Shown here in pieces: positions 8,068 to 15,466 of a stretch of 40,609 bases of DNA. Origin of the DNA: Bacteroidia bacterium. GTDB lineage: Bacteria > Bacteroidota > Bacteroidia > Bacteroidales > Paludibacteraceae. The notes beneath the pieces were generated by a model. The model ran no database searches, had not been told where the DNA came from, and was given only the letters and a program-made list of their open reading frames with translations. The DNA lies in assembly GCA_009929445.1 (NCBI GenBank), contig SAAL01000024.1, forward strand, positions 1-40,609, in the 5' to 3' direction. How positions within the stretch are numbered: the stretch's first letter is position 1; each line of letters begins with the position of its first letter. A program made the position numbers and the translations under genes.

Positions 8068-8097
8068 ACAGACAAGAAAGTCTGTCCTCCTGAAAGT
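8068..8097 (+). repeat. ACAGAC-GTCTGT palindrome with TCCTGAAAGT tail
   Basis: A 6-bp inverted repeat (ACAGAC/GTCTGT around AAGAAA) is followed by CCTCCTGAAAGT. It is related to 6477-6499 (GACAAGAATGTCCGACCTCC) and 11100-11130 (same TCCTGAAAGT tail). Confidence 0.7.
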
Positions 8098-8107
8098 GTA
8101 CGAAATG

Positions 8108-8158
8108 TTTCCCCTTCGGGGAGCCTGCCTGCCGCAGGCAGGATTTAGAGGGGCTTTC
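8108..8158 (+). repeat. GC-rich gene-end box, copy with nested palindrome
   Basis: The outer box reads TTTCCCCTTCGGGGA then GGATTTAGAGGGGCTTTC. Between the halves sits the palindrome CCTGCCTGCCGCAGGCAGG (8124-8142). The box ends immediately before the ruvB stop codon (8159-8161). Confidence 0.75.
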
Positions 8159-9178
8159 TTAAAACAAACTTCCCATTTCACCGTTAAATTTCACTTTCCC
8201 TAAATGCTTGTATGCCAATTCTGTCACTTCACGTCCGCGCGGTGTTCGTTTCAGAAAACCTTCTTTAATAAGGAAAGGTTCATAGACTTCTTCAAGCGTG
8301 CCGGGGTCTTCGCTGAGTGCCGTGGCAATGGTTGTTAAACCTACAGGTCCGCCCTGAAATTTATCAATGATGGTATTCAGTATTTTGTTATCCACTTCGT
8401 CCAGTCCGTGTTTGTCGATGTTTAATGCTTCAAGGGCATATTCCGCAATTTCCAGATCAATGTTTCCGTTTCCTTTCACCTGTGCAAAATCACGAACACG
8501 CCTCAGTAACGCATTGGCAATTCGGGGCGTACCGCGACTTCTCCCCGCAATTTCCGATGACGCCTTTCGCTCTATGGGTACATTCAGCAGATAAGCCGAA
8601 CGTTCGACAATACCGGTGAGTACCGTGGTATCGTAATACTCAAAATGGCAATTGATGCCAAACCTGGCGCGTAAGGGCGAAGTGAGTAAACCGCTCCGGG
8701 TAGTGGCTCCAATCAGTGTAAAAGGATTGAGCTCCAGCTGAATGGAGCGAGCACTCGGACCTTTATCTATCATAATATCAATACGATAGTCCTCCATTGC
8801 CGAATACAGGTATTCTTCCACAATGGGGCTCAGGCGGTGAATTTCATCAATGAAAAGGACATCGTTAGGCTCCAGACTTGTGAGCAGTCCGGCCAAATCA
8901 CCAGGCTTATCGAGTACAGGGCCTGATGTTACCTTAAATCCTACGTTCAATTCATTGGCAATGATGTTGGAGAGAGTCGTCTTACCCAATCCGGGAGGGC
9001 CATGCAGCAGTACATGGTCCAGACTTTCGGTGCGCATACGGGCTGCAGCTACAAATATTTTCAGGTTTTCAACGATTTTATCCTGACCTTTGAAATCCTG
9101 AAAAGAAAGTGGCCGGAGTGCGTATTCAAATTCGCGCTCTGTGTTTTGATTGTTTCGTATGTCGAATGGTTCTTCCAT
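8159..9178 (-). CDS. ruvB: Holliday junction branch migration DNA helicase RuvB
   Basis: A 339-residue AAA+ ATPase that drives RuvA-bound Holliday junctions. Walker [10 protein letters not shown] is at 60-68, Walker [10 protein letters not shown] at 108-116, the sensor/arginine-finger region [19 protein letters not shown] follows, and the C-terminal winged helix ends [16 protein letters not shown]-like (here [20 protein letters not shown]). Length and order are full-length RuvB. ruvA and ruvC are not in the window. A GC-rich repeat box begins three bases upstream of the start codon and another abuts its stop, so its promoter must lie in or beyond repeat sequence or in gldA. Confidence 0.98.
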   Translation of the reverse strand: MEEPFDIRNNQNTEREFEYALRPLSFQDFKGQDKIVENLKIFVAAARMRTESLDHVLLHGPPGLGKTTLSNIIANELNVGFKVTSGPVLDKPGDLAGLLTSLEPNDVLFIDEIHRLSPIVEEYLYSAMEDYRIDIMIDKGPSARSIQLELNPFTLIGATTRSGLLTSPLRARFGINCHFEYYDTTVLTGIVERSAYLLNVPIERKASSEIAGRSRGTPRIANALLRRVRDFAQVKGNGNIDLEIAEYALEALNIDKHGLDEVDNKILNTIIDKFQGGPVGLTTIATALSEDPGTLEEVYEPFLIKEGFLKRTPRGREVTELAYKHLGKVKFNGEMGSLF

Positions 9179-9180
9179 GT

Positions 9181-9236
9181 AAAAAGCCCCCTAATTGGCT
9201 TACGCCGAATGTTATTCCCCCCCCCCGAAGGGGGAC
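9181..9236 (-). repeat. GC-rich gene-end box upstream of ruvB
   Basis: AAAAGCCCCCTAA begins the box and TTCCCCCCCCCGAAGGGGGAC closes it, with an interposed segment containing GGCTTACGCC. It starts three bases upstream of the ruvB ATG, so the ruvB leader would be made of repeat sequence. Confidence 0.65.
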
Positions 9237-9326
9237 ATCCGGAGTATTAAGTTATATATAAAAGTTCAAAATTGAATTTTAAAAAAAAAGATGAATTTAT
9301 CACAAATAATTGTTTTTGCACTCACC

Positions 9327-9355
9327 AAAGTCCTCCTTCGGGGGATTTAGGGGGC
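9327..9355 (+). repeat. GC-rich gene-end box overlapping the gldA stop codon
   Basis: AAAGTCCTCCTTCGGGGG followed by ATTTAGGGGGC is an uninterrupted copy of the box. On the minus strand the CCCCCTAA of the box encodes the last Pro and the TAA stop of GldA (stop at 9347-9349). Confidence 0.75.
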
Positions 9356-10246
9356 CGTCAACTCCCTAAAAACTTCCTCCATTTTTCGTTCCACAGCTCG
9401 CATCATCAGTATTTTATTTCCTGTCGATACCGCGAAATCAAAAATCTCTTGTCGAATATTTTTTTCTGCTGAAATCCGGTACAGCTTCTTGTCCAAAGTT
9501 TCAGCCGATTTTATCGATTTTAACGGTATATTCTCCACTTCATCGGCAAACTCTACTTCAATGTGATATTCATTCGCCGTATTATCAGTCAGGCGCATCA
9601 CATCCGGATAATCAGCGACGATTTCACCCTTGTTGATGATAATCACCCGGTTGCAGACGGCTTCAATTTCCTGCATGATGTGCGTGCTGAAAAGCACTGT
9701 GCGGTCCTTGCCAATTTCCTTTATCAGATTACGTATTTCCACCAGCTGGTTCGGATCCAGTCCGGTAGTGGGTTCGTCGAGAATAAGCACTTTCGGATCG
9801 TGAATCAGTGCTTGTGCAAGCCCTACACGCTGTCGGAAACCTTTTGAAAGTTGTCCGATTTTTTTCTGAAATTCCCCTCGCAATCCCACCAAATCAATCA
9901 ATTCATCCACACGCTTCTGCTTTTCCTTGCCAAGTTTGTACATTTCTGCCACAAAAAGCAAATATTCCTTCACGTACATATCCGTGTAAAGCGGATTTTG
10001 CTCCGGCAGATAACCGACGTTTCTTTTCGTTTCCATCGGCACATCTTTCACTTCTACGCCACAAATTTTAGCAGAGCCCTTCTCATAATCAAGCGAACCA
10101 GCCAAAATCCGCATCGTGGTAGTTTTACCGGCACCGTTTGGACCCAAAAAACCCACAATTTCCCCTTCTCCAATCGAGAAACTGATGTCTTTCAGCACTT
10201 GCTGGGTGCCGTAGGATTTTGATATGTGAGAAAGTGTGATTGACAT
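9347..10246 (-). CDS. gldA: GldA-type ABC transporter ATP-binding protein
   Basis: A 299-residue ABC ATPase matching the gliding-motility-associated GldA family of Bacteroidota. Walker A GPNGAGKTT is at 35-43, the Q-loop in GYLPEQNPLYTDM at 78-90, the signature LSKGFRQR at 133-140, Walker B VLILDEPTTGLD at 153-164 and the switch His in FSTHIM. The roughly 80-residue C-terminal extension is normal for the family. Its GldF/GldG permease partners are not in the window. Many non-gliding Bacteroidales carry this gene, so motility should not be inferred. The last codons and the stop lie in a repeat box, and another box begins four bases upstream of the ATG. Confidence 0.88.
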   Translation of the reverse strand: MSITLSHISKSYGTQQVLKDISFSIGEGEIVGFLGPNGAGKTTTMRILAGSLDYEKGSAKICGVEVKDVPMETKRNVGYLPEQNPLYTDMYVKEYLLFVAEMYKLGKEKQKRVDELIDLVGLRGEFQKKIGQLSKGFRQRVGLAQALIHDPKVLILDEPTTGLDPNQLVEIRNLIKEIGKDRTVLFSTHIMQEIEAVCNRVIIINKGEIVADYPDVMRLTDNTANEYHIEVEFADEVENIPLKSIKSAETLDKKLYRISAEKNIRQEIFDFAVSTGNKILMMRAVERKMEEVFRELTAP

Positions 10247-10249
10247 AGA

Positions 10250-10276
10250 TGCCCCCTAACCCCCTGAAGGGGGAAT
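10250..10276 (-). repeat. GC-rich gene-end box upstream of gldA
   Basis: GCCCCCTAACCCCCTGAAGG then GGGAA is a compact copy of the box. On the minus strand it ends four bases before the gldA ATG (10246). Confidence 0.65.
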
Positions 10277-10349
10277 TTTTCCTAAATAGGTAAGAAATCC
10301 TATATGTTTATTTCAAATTTTAATTGTCCATTCTAAAAACATTTTATTG

Positions 10350-11078
10350 TCAATTAGCCACATCAGCTCCCCTTTTAGGGAGGCGGGGGGCAAAAACAGA
10401 CAACAAAATATACCATAAAATTATCGGTGCAATGGCGTCCACCTGCAGGAAAATAATCAACAGAACGCAGACACCGAGAAATATAAACTGCAACTTATTA
10501 TCTTTCCATCCGAAGTTCTTGAATTTCAACGAAAACATGGGTATTTCCGATACCAAAAGGTACGAAAAAATTAATGTTACAATTATCAGCACAATGTAAT
10601 TTTCAGAAAACCATCCTGCAAACGATACGGCAATTCCGCCCCAGAAAATGGCATTGGCAGGTGTGGGAAGTCCGACAAACGAGGTGGTTTGGCGAGTGTC
10701 GATATTAAATTTTGCCAGGCGAAGTGCCGAAAAAACCGGAATGAGAAATGCTAGAAATGTGTAGTTTTGTACAACACCGTTAGTAGAAAGCATCGAAAAA
10801 ATCATTGCTCCGGGCGTCAACCCAAAACTCACTACATCAGCCAAACTGTCTAATTCTTTGCCCATTTCTGAATACGCATTCACGAGCCGGGCCACCATTC
10901 CGTCCATAAAATCGAAAAATGCGGAAAGCATTATGGCCACTGTTGCACCCACATAATTTCCCTTGAAAGCAAGCCACACACCGCAACATCCCGAAAATAA
11001 ATTCAGGCAGGTGATGGCATTTGGTAAGTGTTTGATGCCCCAAAATTGATTTCCGGGTTCCATATTATTATTTTCCAT
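10350..11078 (-). CDS. pssA: CDP-diacylglycerol-serine O-phosphatidyltransferase
   Basis: A 242-residue membrane enzyme that makes phosphatidylserine, the precursor of phosphatidylethanolamine. The CDP-alcohol phosphotransferase signature D-G-x2-A-R-x8-G-x3-D-x3-D is present as DGMVARLVNAYSEMGKELDS followed by LAD, beginning near residue 58. Several transmembrane helices follow. I start at the ATG at 11078 (MENNNMEPGN). The longer frame begins with TTG at 11108 inside a repeat, and an ATG at 11063 is also possible. The C-terminal tail APRLPKRGADVAN is encoded by a GC-rich repeat box, so the ancestral end was probably shorter. The usual partner psd is not adjacent. Confidence 0.92.
   Translation of the reverse strand: MENNNMEPGNQFWGIKHLPNAITCLNLFSGCCGVWLAFKGNYVGATVAIMLSAFFDFMDGMVARLVNAYSEMGKELDSLADVVSFGLTPGAMIFSMLSTNGVVQNYTFLAFLIPVFSALRLAKFNIDTRQTTSFVGLPTPANAIFWGGIAVSFAGWFSENYIVLIIVTLIFSYLLVSEIPMFSLKFKNFGWKDNKLQFIFLGVCVLLIIFLQVDAIAPIILWYILLSVFAPRLPKRGADVAN
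10365..10395 (+). repeat. GC-rich gene-end box inside the pssA C-terminus
   Basis: AGCTCCCCTTTTAGGGAGG then CGGGGGGC is a diverged copy of the box. It is read through in frame by pssA (minus strand) and encodes the residues APRLPKRGA near its end. Confidence 0.6.
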
Positions 11079-11099
11079 ATTCTGTATATTGTCATTTTT

Positions 11100-11130
11100 G
11101 ACAGTCAAAAATGTCTGTTTTCCTGAAAGT
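11100..11130 (+). repeat. GACAGTC-GTCTGT repeat with TCCTGAAAGT tail
   Basis: This 31-base stretch is related to 8068-8097: a degenerate ACAG-TGTCTGT palindrome followed by the identical TCCTGAAAGT. It lies upstream of pssA and contains the TTG that extends the pssA frame. Confidence 0.6.
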
Positions 11131-11170
11131 CATTTAATTCTTATTTCAACGACCGTTGATTACCTTGCAT

Positions 11171-11221
11171 TTCTCCCCTACCGGCTTGCCGGCCTCAGGC
11201 GGGGAGAGTCAGAGAGGAGCT
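11171..11221 (+). repeat. GC-rich gene-end box downstream of dtd, with nested inverted repeat
   Basis: The box begins TTCTCCCCTA and ends GGGGAGAGTCAGAGAGGAGC. The inner segment CCGGCTTGCCGG is a 5-bp inverted repeat. The box ends five bases beyond the dtd stop codon (11226-11228). Confidence 0.6.
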
Positions 11222-11225
11222 GGAT

Positions 11226-11678
11226 TTACATCGGTTTCTTACTATCCATCCAAATCGTGACCGGTCCGTCATTTACAAGATTCACCTGCATATCCGCTCC
11301 AAATTCACCTGTTTTCACCGGTTTACTGAGCAGCAATTCTACTGTTTTACAAAACTTTTCGTACATTGGTATCGAAATCTCAGGTTTTGCCGCATCAATG
11401 TATGAAGGCCGGTTTCCTTTGCGTGTACGCGCATGAAGTGTAAACTGACTTACTATCATTATTTCTCCATTTACATCCTGCACCGAAAGATTCATCACCC
11501 CGTTTTCATCGTTAAATATACGCAAATTTACCAGTTTTTGAGATAAATACTCAATATCCTTCTCATCGTCTGCATTTTCAACTCCCAAAAGTACTAAAAG
11601 TCCTTGTCCGATTTCTGAAATTTTATTTCCTGAAATTGAAACAGATGCACCTGATACACGTTGGATTAATACTCTCAT
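11226..11678 (-). CDS. dtd: D-aminoacyl-tRNA deacylase
   Basis: A 150-residue protein of full family length. It hydrolyses D-aminoacyl-tRNAs (and glycyl-tRNA-Ala), protecting translation from D-amino acids. The cross-subunit active-site motifs are SQFTL (about 77-81) and the Gly-Pro motif NDGPVT near residue 138. The start MRVLIQRVSGASVSI is the canonical N-terminus. The gene follows tamL on the same strand, but a 160-bp inverted-repeat element fills the gap, so cotranscription is doubtful. Confidence 0.96.
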   Translation of the reverse strand: MRVLIQRVSGASVSISGNKISEIGQGLLVLLGVENADDEKDIEYLSQKLVNLRIFNDENGVMNLSVQDVNGEIMIVSQFTLHARTRKGNRPSYIDAAKPEISIPMYEKFCKTVELLLSKPVKTGEFGADMQVNLVNDGPVTIWMDSKKPM

Positions 11679-11686
11679 AATAAAGA

Positions 11687-11846
11687 TGTCTGAACAATGG
11701 TTTTAATGTGATTTATATGATTAACGATGATACTTATGCTTAAATATTTTATAAGGTTTTACATTTTCTGCACGTGATAAATGTATTACATTTTTAATTT
11801 GTCACTCCTATTAATCATCGCATTCAAATAAATCACTGTTCAGACA
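11687..11846. repeat. 160-bp inverted-repeat element between tamL and dtd
   Basis: The element begins TGTCTGAACA (11687-11696) and ends with its exact complement TGTTCAGACA (11837-11846). Inside each end there is further symmetry: GTGATTTAT and CGATGAT occur on the left strand, and the same words follow the terminus on the right strand when reverse-complemented. It has no ORF and fills the intergenic space almost exactly. It looks like a non-coding repeat or a MITE-like remnant. A target-site duplication was not evident. Confidence 0.6.
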
Positions 11847-11849
11847 GTA

Positions 11850-14117
11850 TTAGAATGGATATCCTATGGCCAGATTAAAAGCATAATCATCTTTTGTCAA
11901 TTTCGTTCTCCAGCGTTCGGTTCTGCTCAGTGCCGGATTGTGAAGTTTCAACCCGAGGTCCAGCCTCAACACGAAAAATGAAAAATCCGCACGAAGTCCA
12001 CCTCCGTAAGCCACACCCATTTGTCCGATGAAATCGCTGAAACGAAAAACTCCTCCCGGCTGACTTTCGTACTCTCTGATAGTCCACACATTGCCTGCAT
12101 CCAGAAACAAAGCCCCATCGAGTTTCCAGAATAATTTGGTTCGGTATTCCATATTCAGATCTATTCTCACGTCGCCCATTTGCGTGTTGTAATCGATGTA
12201 CCCACCATTGCTTTTGTAGGTTCCGGGGCCGAGCTGATAAGCAGTCCATCCGCGTACACTGTTTGCTCCGCCCGAAAAGTATCTTTTTTCGAAAGGAATG
12301 AGGTTGTTATTGCCATAGGGTAGTGCAACTCCTATTCCTGCATGATAAACAATACGGTTGTTTTTATCAAATATCTGATGGCGGGTCACGTTGAAATCGG
12401 TTTTGACAAACTGCGCATATCTGATTCCGAAAATTTTGAAAGTGCCTGCTGTGTCTTTTTTTGAGTTTAGCAGATTATTCATGCCATAAAGCAAATTACC
12501 GGCAGTTTCTATTCCGTAGTTTAACGTGCTGTAATTCCGAAGTGGCTGCAAAGGTCTGAAACTGCTGTAAGATCCGCTGTAACCGGTTCGCATAATGAGG
12601 TGATTTTGGAAATTATACACAAAATACGGACTTGTACTCAGGTAGGCACGGTATTCGGGCGAAATAAATGGATAGTACACATAGCTGATGTTCAGTACGT
12701 CAACATTGTGTTTAATTTCAAACCGTTCGCTCCAGTTGTACTTGAATCCTATTCCGGTCACAATCCCTGTATATTCTTTGGGCCTGTTTCTGTAGCTGTA
12801 AGAGCCGTTTATTTCGGTGGTAGCTCTTACGTTTCGTTTTATGTCGCGTGTGGCAAACGGAAGTAAAAAGGTGGGAAATTTCAGACTGATATCACCACCA
12901 AGTTCGTATGCATTCTGATCTTTGCCCTGATATTCGTAAGCGGCTCTTCCCCGGAGCGATAAGGTTTCTGAGCCTCTGAATATATTCCGGTGTCCGTAAT
13001 TGATGTTGCCGCCCAGTCCCCAGTAGCCTGCTGAATAGGTACCTTCTACGTCGGTGGAAAGCGATTGAACCTTATTGGGAGTAAGAATGATATTAGCGTC
13101 CAGCTGATTGGAATTTACTTCTTTGAAGCTGATATCCATGTATTTGATGGCACTCAGAGAATTCAACGAACTGTACGTTCGCTCTACAGCTCTGTCAGAG
13201 TAAAATTCATCCGGTACGATGTGAGTACTTTGAATAAGAACCGACGGACGAATATTCCTGTTATTTTCATAGACAAAGCTATAATTTTCAATTTCAAGTG
13301 AATCCCTCAATATCTTTGAGTTAAGATTTTCAATTGTTTTGTCGGTTTCACTGTAAAAATTTACTTTTCGAATCATGTATTTCTGAAATGCTTTTTTCAG
13401 GAATGTTGAGTCGTTTTTATTCGCTTCATTACCCACTTCGAGTACCAAATCTACTTCATGCGAATTCAGTGTGCTGTCCGCATAATATTGCAGATAATTT
13501 TTCACAAAATTGAAATAACCCAGATTCCGAAACCTGCTTGTCACGCGGTCACGTTCATCGTCCAGCACGTCGCTGTCAAAAAGATTCCCCGGTTTTATCA
13601 AACTTCGTGCTGTGTCCGAAGCAATTTCGAGCAGTTCGGGGTGATTGATATTGGCATAATACCCCCGAATTTTGTAAGGTCTGTTCGATGTGATTTGGTA
13701 AGTTACTTCGGCAATCTTTTCTTTCGGATAGTTTACTTTGCTTTTTACTTCGGCGTTTATGTATCCGCGGTTCCGAAAAAGCTGCCCGATTTGATTCTCC
13801 GTAACCGAGGTCAATTGCGGATTATATATCACCGGTTCGTCGCCTACTCTTTTCCAGAAGCGGTTCCACCTTTTTGTAGTATCCGGTCCGGAAATATTAT
13901 AAAGTCCCAGTTGCATTTTGAAAAGGCCAAAAACTTCAGCATTCGGGAGCTGCCGGATATAGGATTTTGTTTCTTCTTTTGTAATCGTCTTGTTATCAGA
14001 TGAAATGCTTACTTTGTCCAGCAGAAATTCATTTTCGGCAACATACTTTGTGGTATTACATGCTGCTGCAAATAATAGTATCAGGAGTAGTATGAATGAA
14101 TAGCCCGGTTTTCTCAT
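11850..14117 (-). CDS. tamL: TamL-type BamA/TamA-family outer membrane lipoprotein
   Basis: A 755-residue Omp85-superfamily protein. It begins with a lipoprotein signal peptide (LLILLFAAAC, Cys at about residue 20) followed by NTTKYVAENEFLLDKVSI, which I associate with the lipid-anchored TamA homologue TamL of Bacteroidota. POTRA-like repeats occupy about residues 30-370. The C-terminal half is a beta-barrel, with the RGW element in GGANSVRGWTAYQLGPG and a terminal aromatic residue (AIGYPF). It probably works with a TamB-like protein in outer-membrane biogenesis. TamB is not in this window. The ATG at 14117 is chosen because the signal peptide starts there. The upstream codons are unrelated. 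Confidence 0.9.
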   Translation of the reverse strand: MRKPGYSFILLLILLFAAACNTTKYVAENEFLLDKVSISSDNKTITKEETKSYIRQLPNAEVFGLFKMQLGLYNISGPDTTKRWNRFWKRVGDEPVIYNPQLTSVTENQIGQLFRNRGYINAEVKSKVNYPKEKIAEVTYQITSNRPYKIRGYYANINHPELLEIASDTARSLIKPGNLFDSDVLDDERDRVTSRFRNLGYFNFVKNYLQYYADSTLNSHEVDLVLEVGNEANKNDSTFLKKAFQKYMIRKVNFYSETDKTIENLNSKILRDSLEIENYSFVYENNRNIRPSVLIQSTHIVPDEFYSDRAVERTYSSLNSLSAIKYMDISFKEVNSNQLDANIILTPNKVQSLSTDVEGTYSAGYWGLGGNINYGHRNIFRGSETLSLRGRAAYEYQGKDQNAYELGGDISLKFPTFLLPFATRDIKRNVRATTEINGSYSYRNRPKEYTGIVTGIGFKYNWSERFEIKHNVDVLNISYVYYPFISPEYRAYLSTSPYFVYNFQNHLIMRTGYSGSYSSFRPLQPLRNYSTLNYGIETAGNLLYGMNNLLNSKKDTAGTFKIFGIRYAQFVKTDFNVTRHQIFDKNNRIVYHAGIGVALPYGNNNLIPFEKRYFSGGANSVRGWTAYQLGPGTYKSNGGYIDYNTQMGDVRIDLNMEYRTKLFWKLDGALFLDAGNVWTIREYESQPGGVFRFSDFIGQMGVAYGGGLRADFSFFVLRLDLGLKLHNPALSRTERWRTKLTKDDYAFNLAIGYPF

Positions 14118-14150
14118 ATCTGTTTGAACCAAAATTATACAAAATCTTTG

Positions 14151-14158
14151 CAAATATA
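14151..14158 (-). promoter_or_regulatory. -7 box upstream of tamL
   Basis: The minus strand reads TATATTTG, an exact TAnnTTTG match. The predicted start near 14144 leaves a leader of about 27 bases before the ATG. No clear -33 element was found. Confidence 0.5.
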
Positions 14159-14181
14159 CGTTTTATTCTCGTTTTCTTTGT

Positions 14182-14189
14182 TAGTTTTG
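14182..14189 (+). promoter_or_regulatory. -7 box upstream of the TrmH-family gene
   Basis: TAGTTTTG matches TAnnTTTG exactly and lies 52 bases before the ATG at 14242. It is divergent from the tamL box. No good -33 TTG is seen, so this is tentative. Confidence 0.4.
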
Positions 14190-14241
14190 TATTGTAAAAA
14201 ACGATTGAAATCATCTAATGAATTAAATTAATGCGTAGTCT

Positions 14242-15003
14242 ATGCTTTCAAAATCAAAAATAAAATGGATTAATTCTTTGGAACGAAAAAAAAACCGGGA
14301 TGAAGAGAATGTGTTTGTGGCCGAAGGTGTAAAAATTGTTACTGATTTACTGCCATTCTTCAAATGTCGTTTTTTAGCTGTCACCCAGTCCGAAGTGTCG
14401 GATAAATTCAGCAAATACACCGATGAAATCGAGGTAATTTCTCAGGATGAATATCGAAAAATCACTTTTCAGAAATCACCCCAGGGCGTTTTGGCTGTTC
14501 TTGAAAAGCCTGAATATAAAATAGATTACCCGAAGTTAACCATGAATCTTTCGCTGGCACTGGAAGATATTCAGGACCCGGGCAATCTGGGAACAATTAT
14601 TCGTATAGCCGACTGGTTTGGGATAAAAGATGTATTTTGTTCGCCACACACCGCAGATGTTTTCAGCCCCAAAACTATTCAGGCCACCATGGGAGCCATA
14701 GCCCGGGTTCGTATTCATTATGTCGATCTGGCGCTTTTTCTTGATAAGATAAAAGACAAAATACCGGTTTACGGAACTTATATGAATGGCGAAAATATCT
14801 ACGACCTTACTCTGAGTGATAGCGGAATTATAATCATGGGTAACGAAGGAAACGGTATTTCTGCGGAAATAGAAAAATTTATAACCCGAAAAATTGCTGT
14901 TCCGACCTTTCCGGAGGACAGCATTGCTTCAGAATCACTCAATGTAGCTACCGCTACAGCCATTGTGGCCGCTGAATTCAGAAGAAGAACGCATTCAAAA
15001 TAA
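14242..15003 (+). CDS. TrmH/SpoU-family RNA 2'-O-ribose methyltransferase
   Basis: A 253-residue SPOUT methyltransferase. Residues 1 to about 95 form an N-terminal RNA-binding domain of the MRM3/RlmB-like type. The three knot motifs follow: LALEDIQDPGNLGTIIR (105-121), IIIMGNEGNGIS (196-207) and the SAM-binding end SIASESLNVATATAIVAAEF (227-246). It probably methylates a ribose in 23S rRNA or a tRNA, and the exact target cannot be read from sequence. Its divergent position from tamL and the short gap to the next gene suggest a two-gene operon. Confidence 0.92.
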   Translation: MLSKSKIKWINSLERKKNRDEENVFVAEGVKIVTDLLPFFKCRFLAVTQSEVSDKFSKYTDEIEVISQDEYRKITFQKSPQGVLAVLEKPEYKIDYPKLTMNLSLALEDIQDPGNLGTIIRIADWFGIKDVFCSPHTADVFSPKTIQATMGAIARVRIHYVDLALFLDKIKDKIPVYGTYMNGENIYDLTLSDSGIIIMGNEGNGISAEIEKFITRKIAVPTFPEDSIASESLNVATATAIVAAEFRRRTHSK

Positions 15004-15010
15004 TCATAAT

Positions 15011-15460
15011 ATGGCAAAAGGAAGAAGAAAAGGTTGTCTGTTTCTCGTAATTTTAGCAGGAATATTTGTTGGTGCTTACCTCACCAATCCCACCGAGGAT
15101 ATGCACCGCGAAGCTGCAAAAGAAAAACTCAACAAAATGGCACTTAATTTATTATCCAAATATGGAATTGAAGAAAGTTTTGTTGCCGGATTGGGAATCG
15201 ATTTATCCGGAAAATATGTGGATGAGTTCATTCAAAACCACGTATCAGCGGATAACTATTACCTGTTCTCCACAACCAGAGTTCACTGGAGTGGTGAAAG
15301 CCGGATTATTGGTGTCGGTGCTTTCGGCAGGGTATATATTTCTGGAAAAGTGGATGAAATCCTCGAACGCGAGCTCGAAAATTTTGTGAAAGAAAAAATT
15401 GAAGGAATCAAAATTCCCGGATTTGATTTGAAGGATTTTAAGTTGGAGCTGGATTTGTAA
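15011..15460 (+). CDS. DUF4359-like membrane-anchored protein
   Basis: A 149-residue protein. A basic N-terminus (MAKGRRKG) precedes a single hydrophobic segment at about 9-24, which is either a signal anchor or an uncleaved signal. The soluble part has the TNPTEDMHREAAKEKL start and an RVHWSGESRIIGVGAFGRVY strand region that I associate with DUF4359 proteins. Function is unknown. It starts seven bases after the methyltransferase stop, so it is cotranscribed. The longer in-frame start at 14963 lies inside the methyltransferase and is rejected. Its stop is only six bases from the convergent proB stop. Confidence 0.75.
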   Translation: MAKGRRKGCLFLVILAGIFVGAYLTNPTEDMHREAAKEKLNKMALNLLSKYGIEESFVAGLGIDLSGKYVDEFIQNHVSADNYYLFSTTRVHWSGESRIIGVGAFGRVYISGKVDEILERELENFVKEKIEGIKIPGFDLKDFKLELDL

Positions 15461-15466
15461 TGTATT

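Noticed and set aside
11079-11108. Longer PssA start at the TTG at 11108
   Set aside because: The extra codons lie in a dispersed repeat, and an ATG at 11078 is available.
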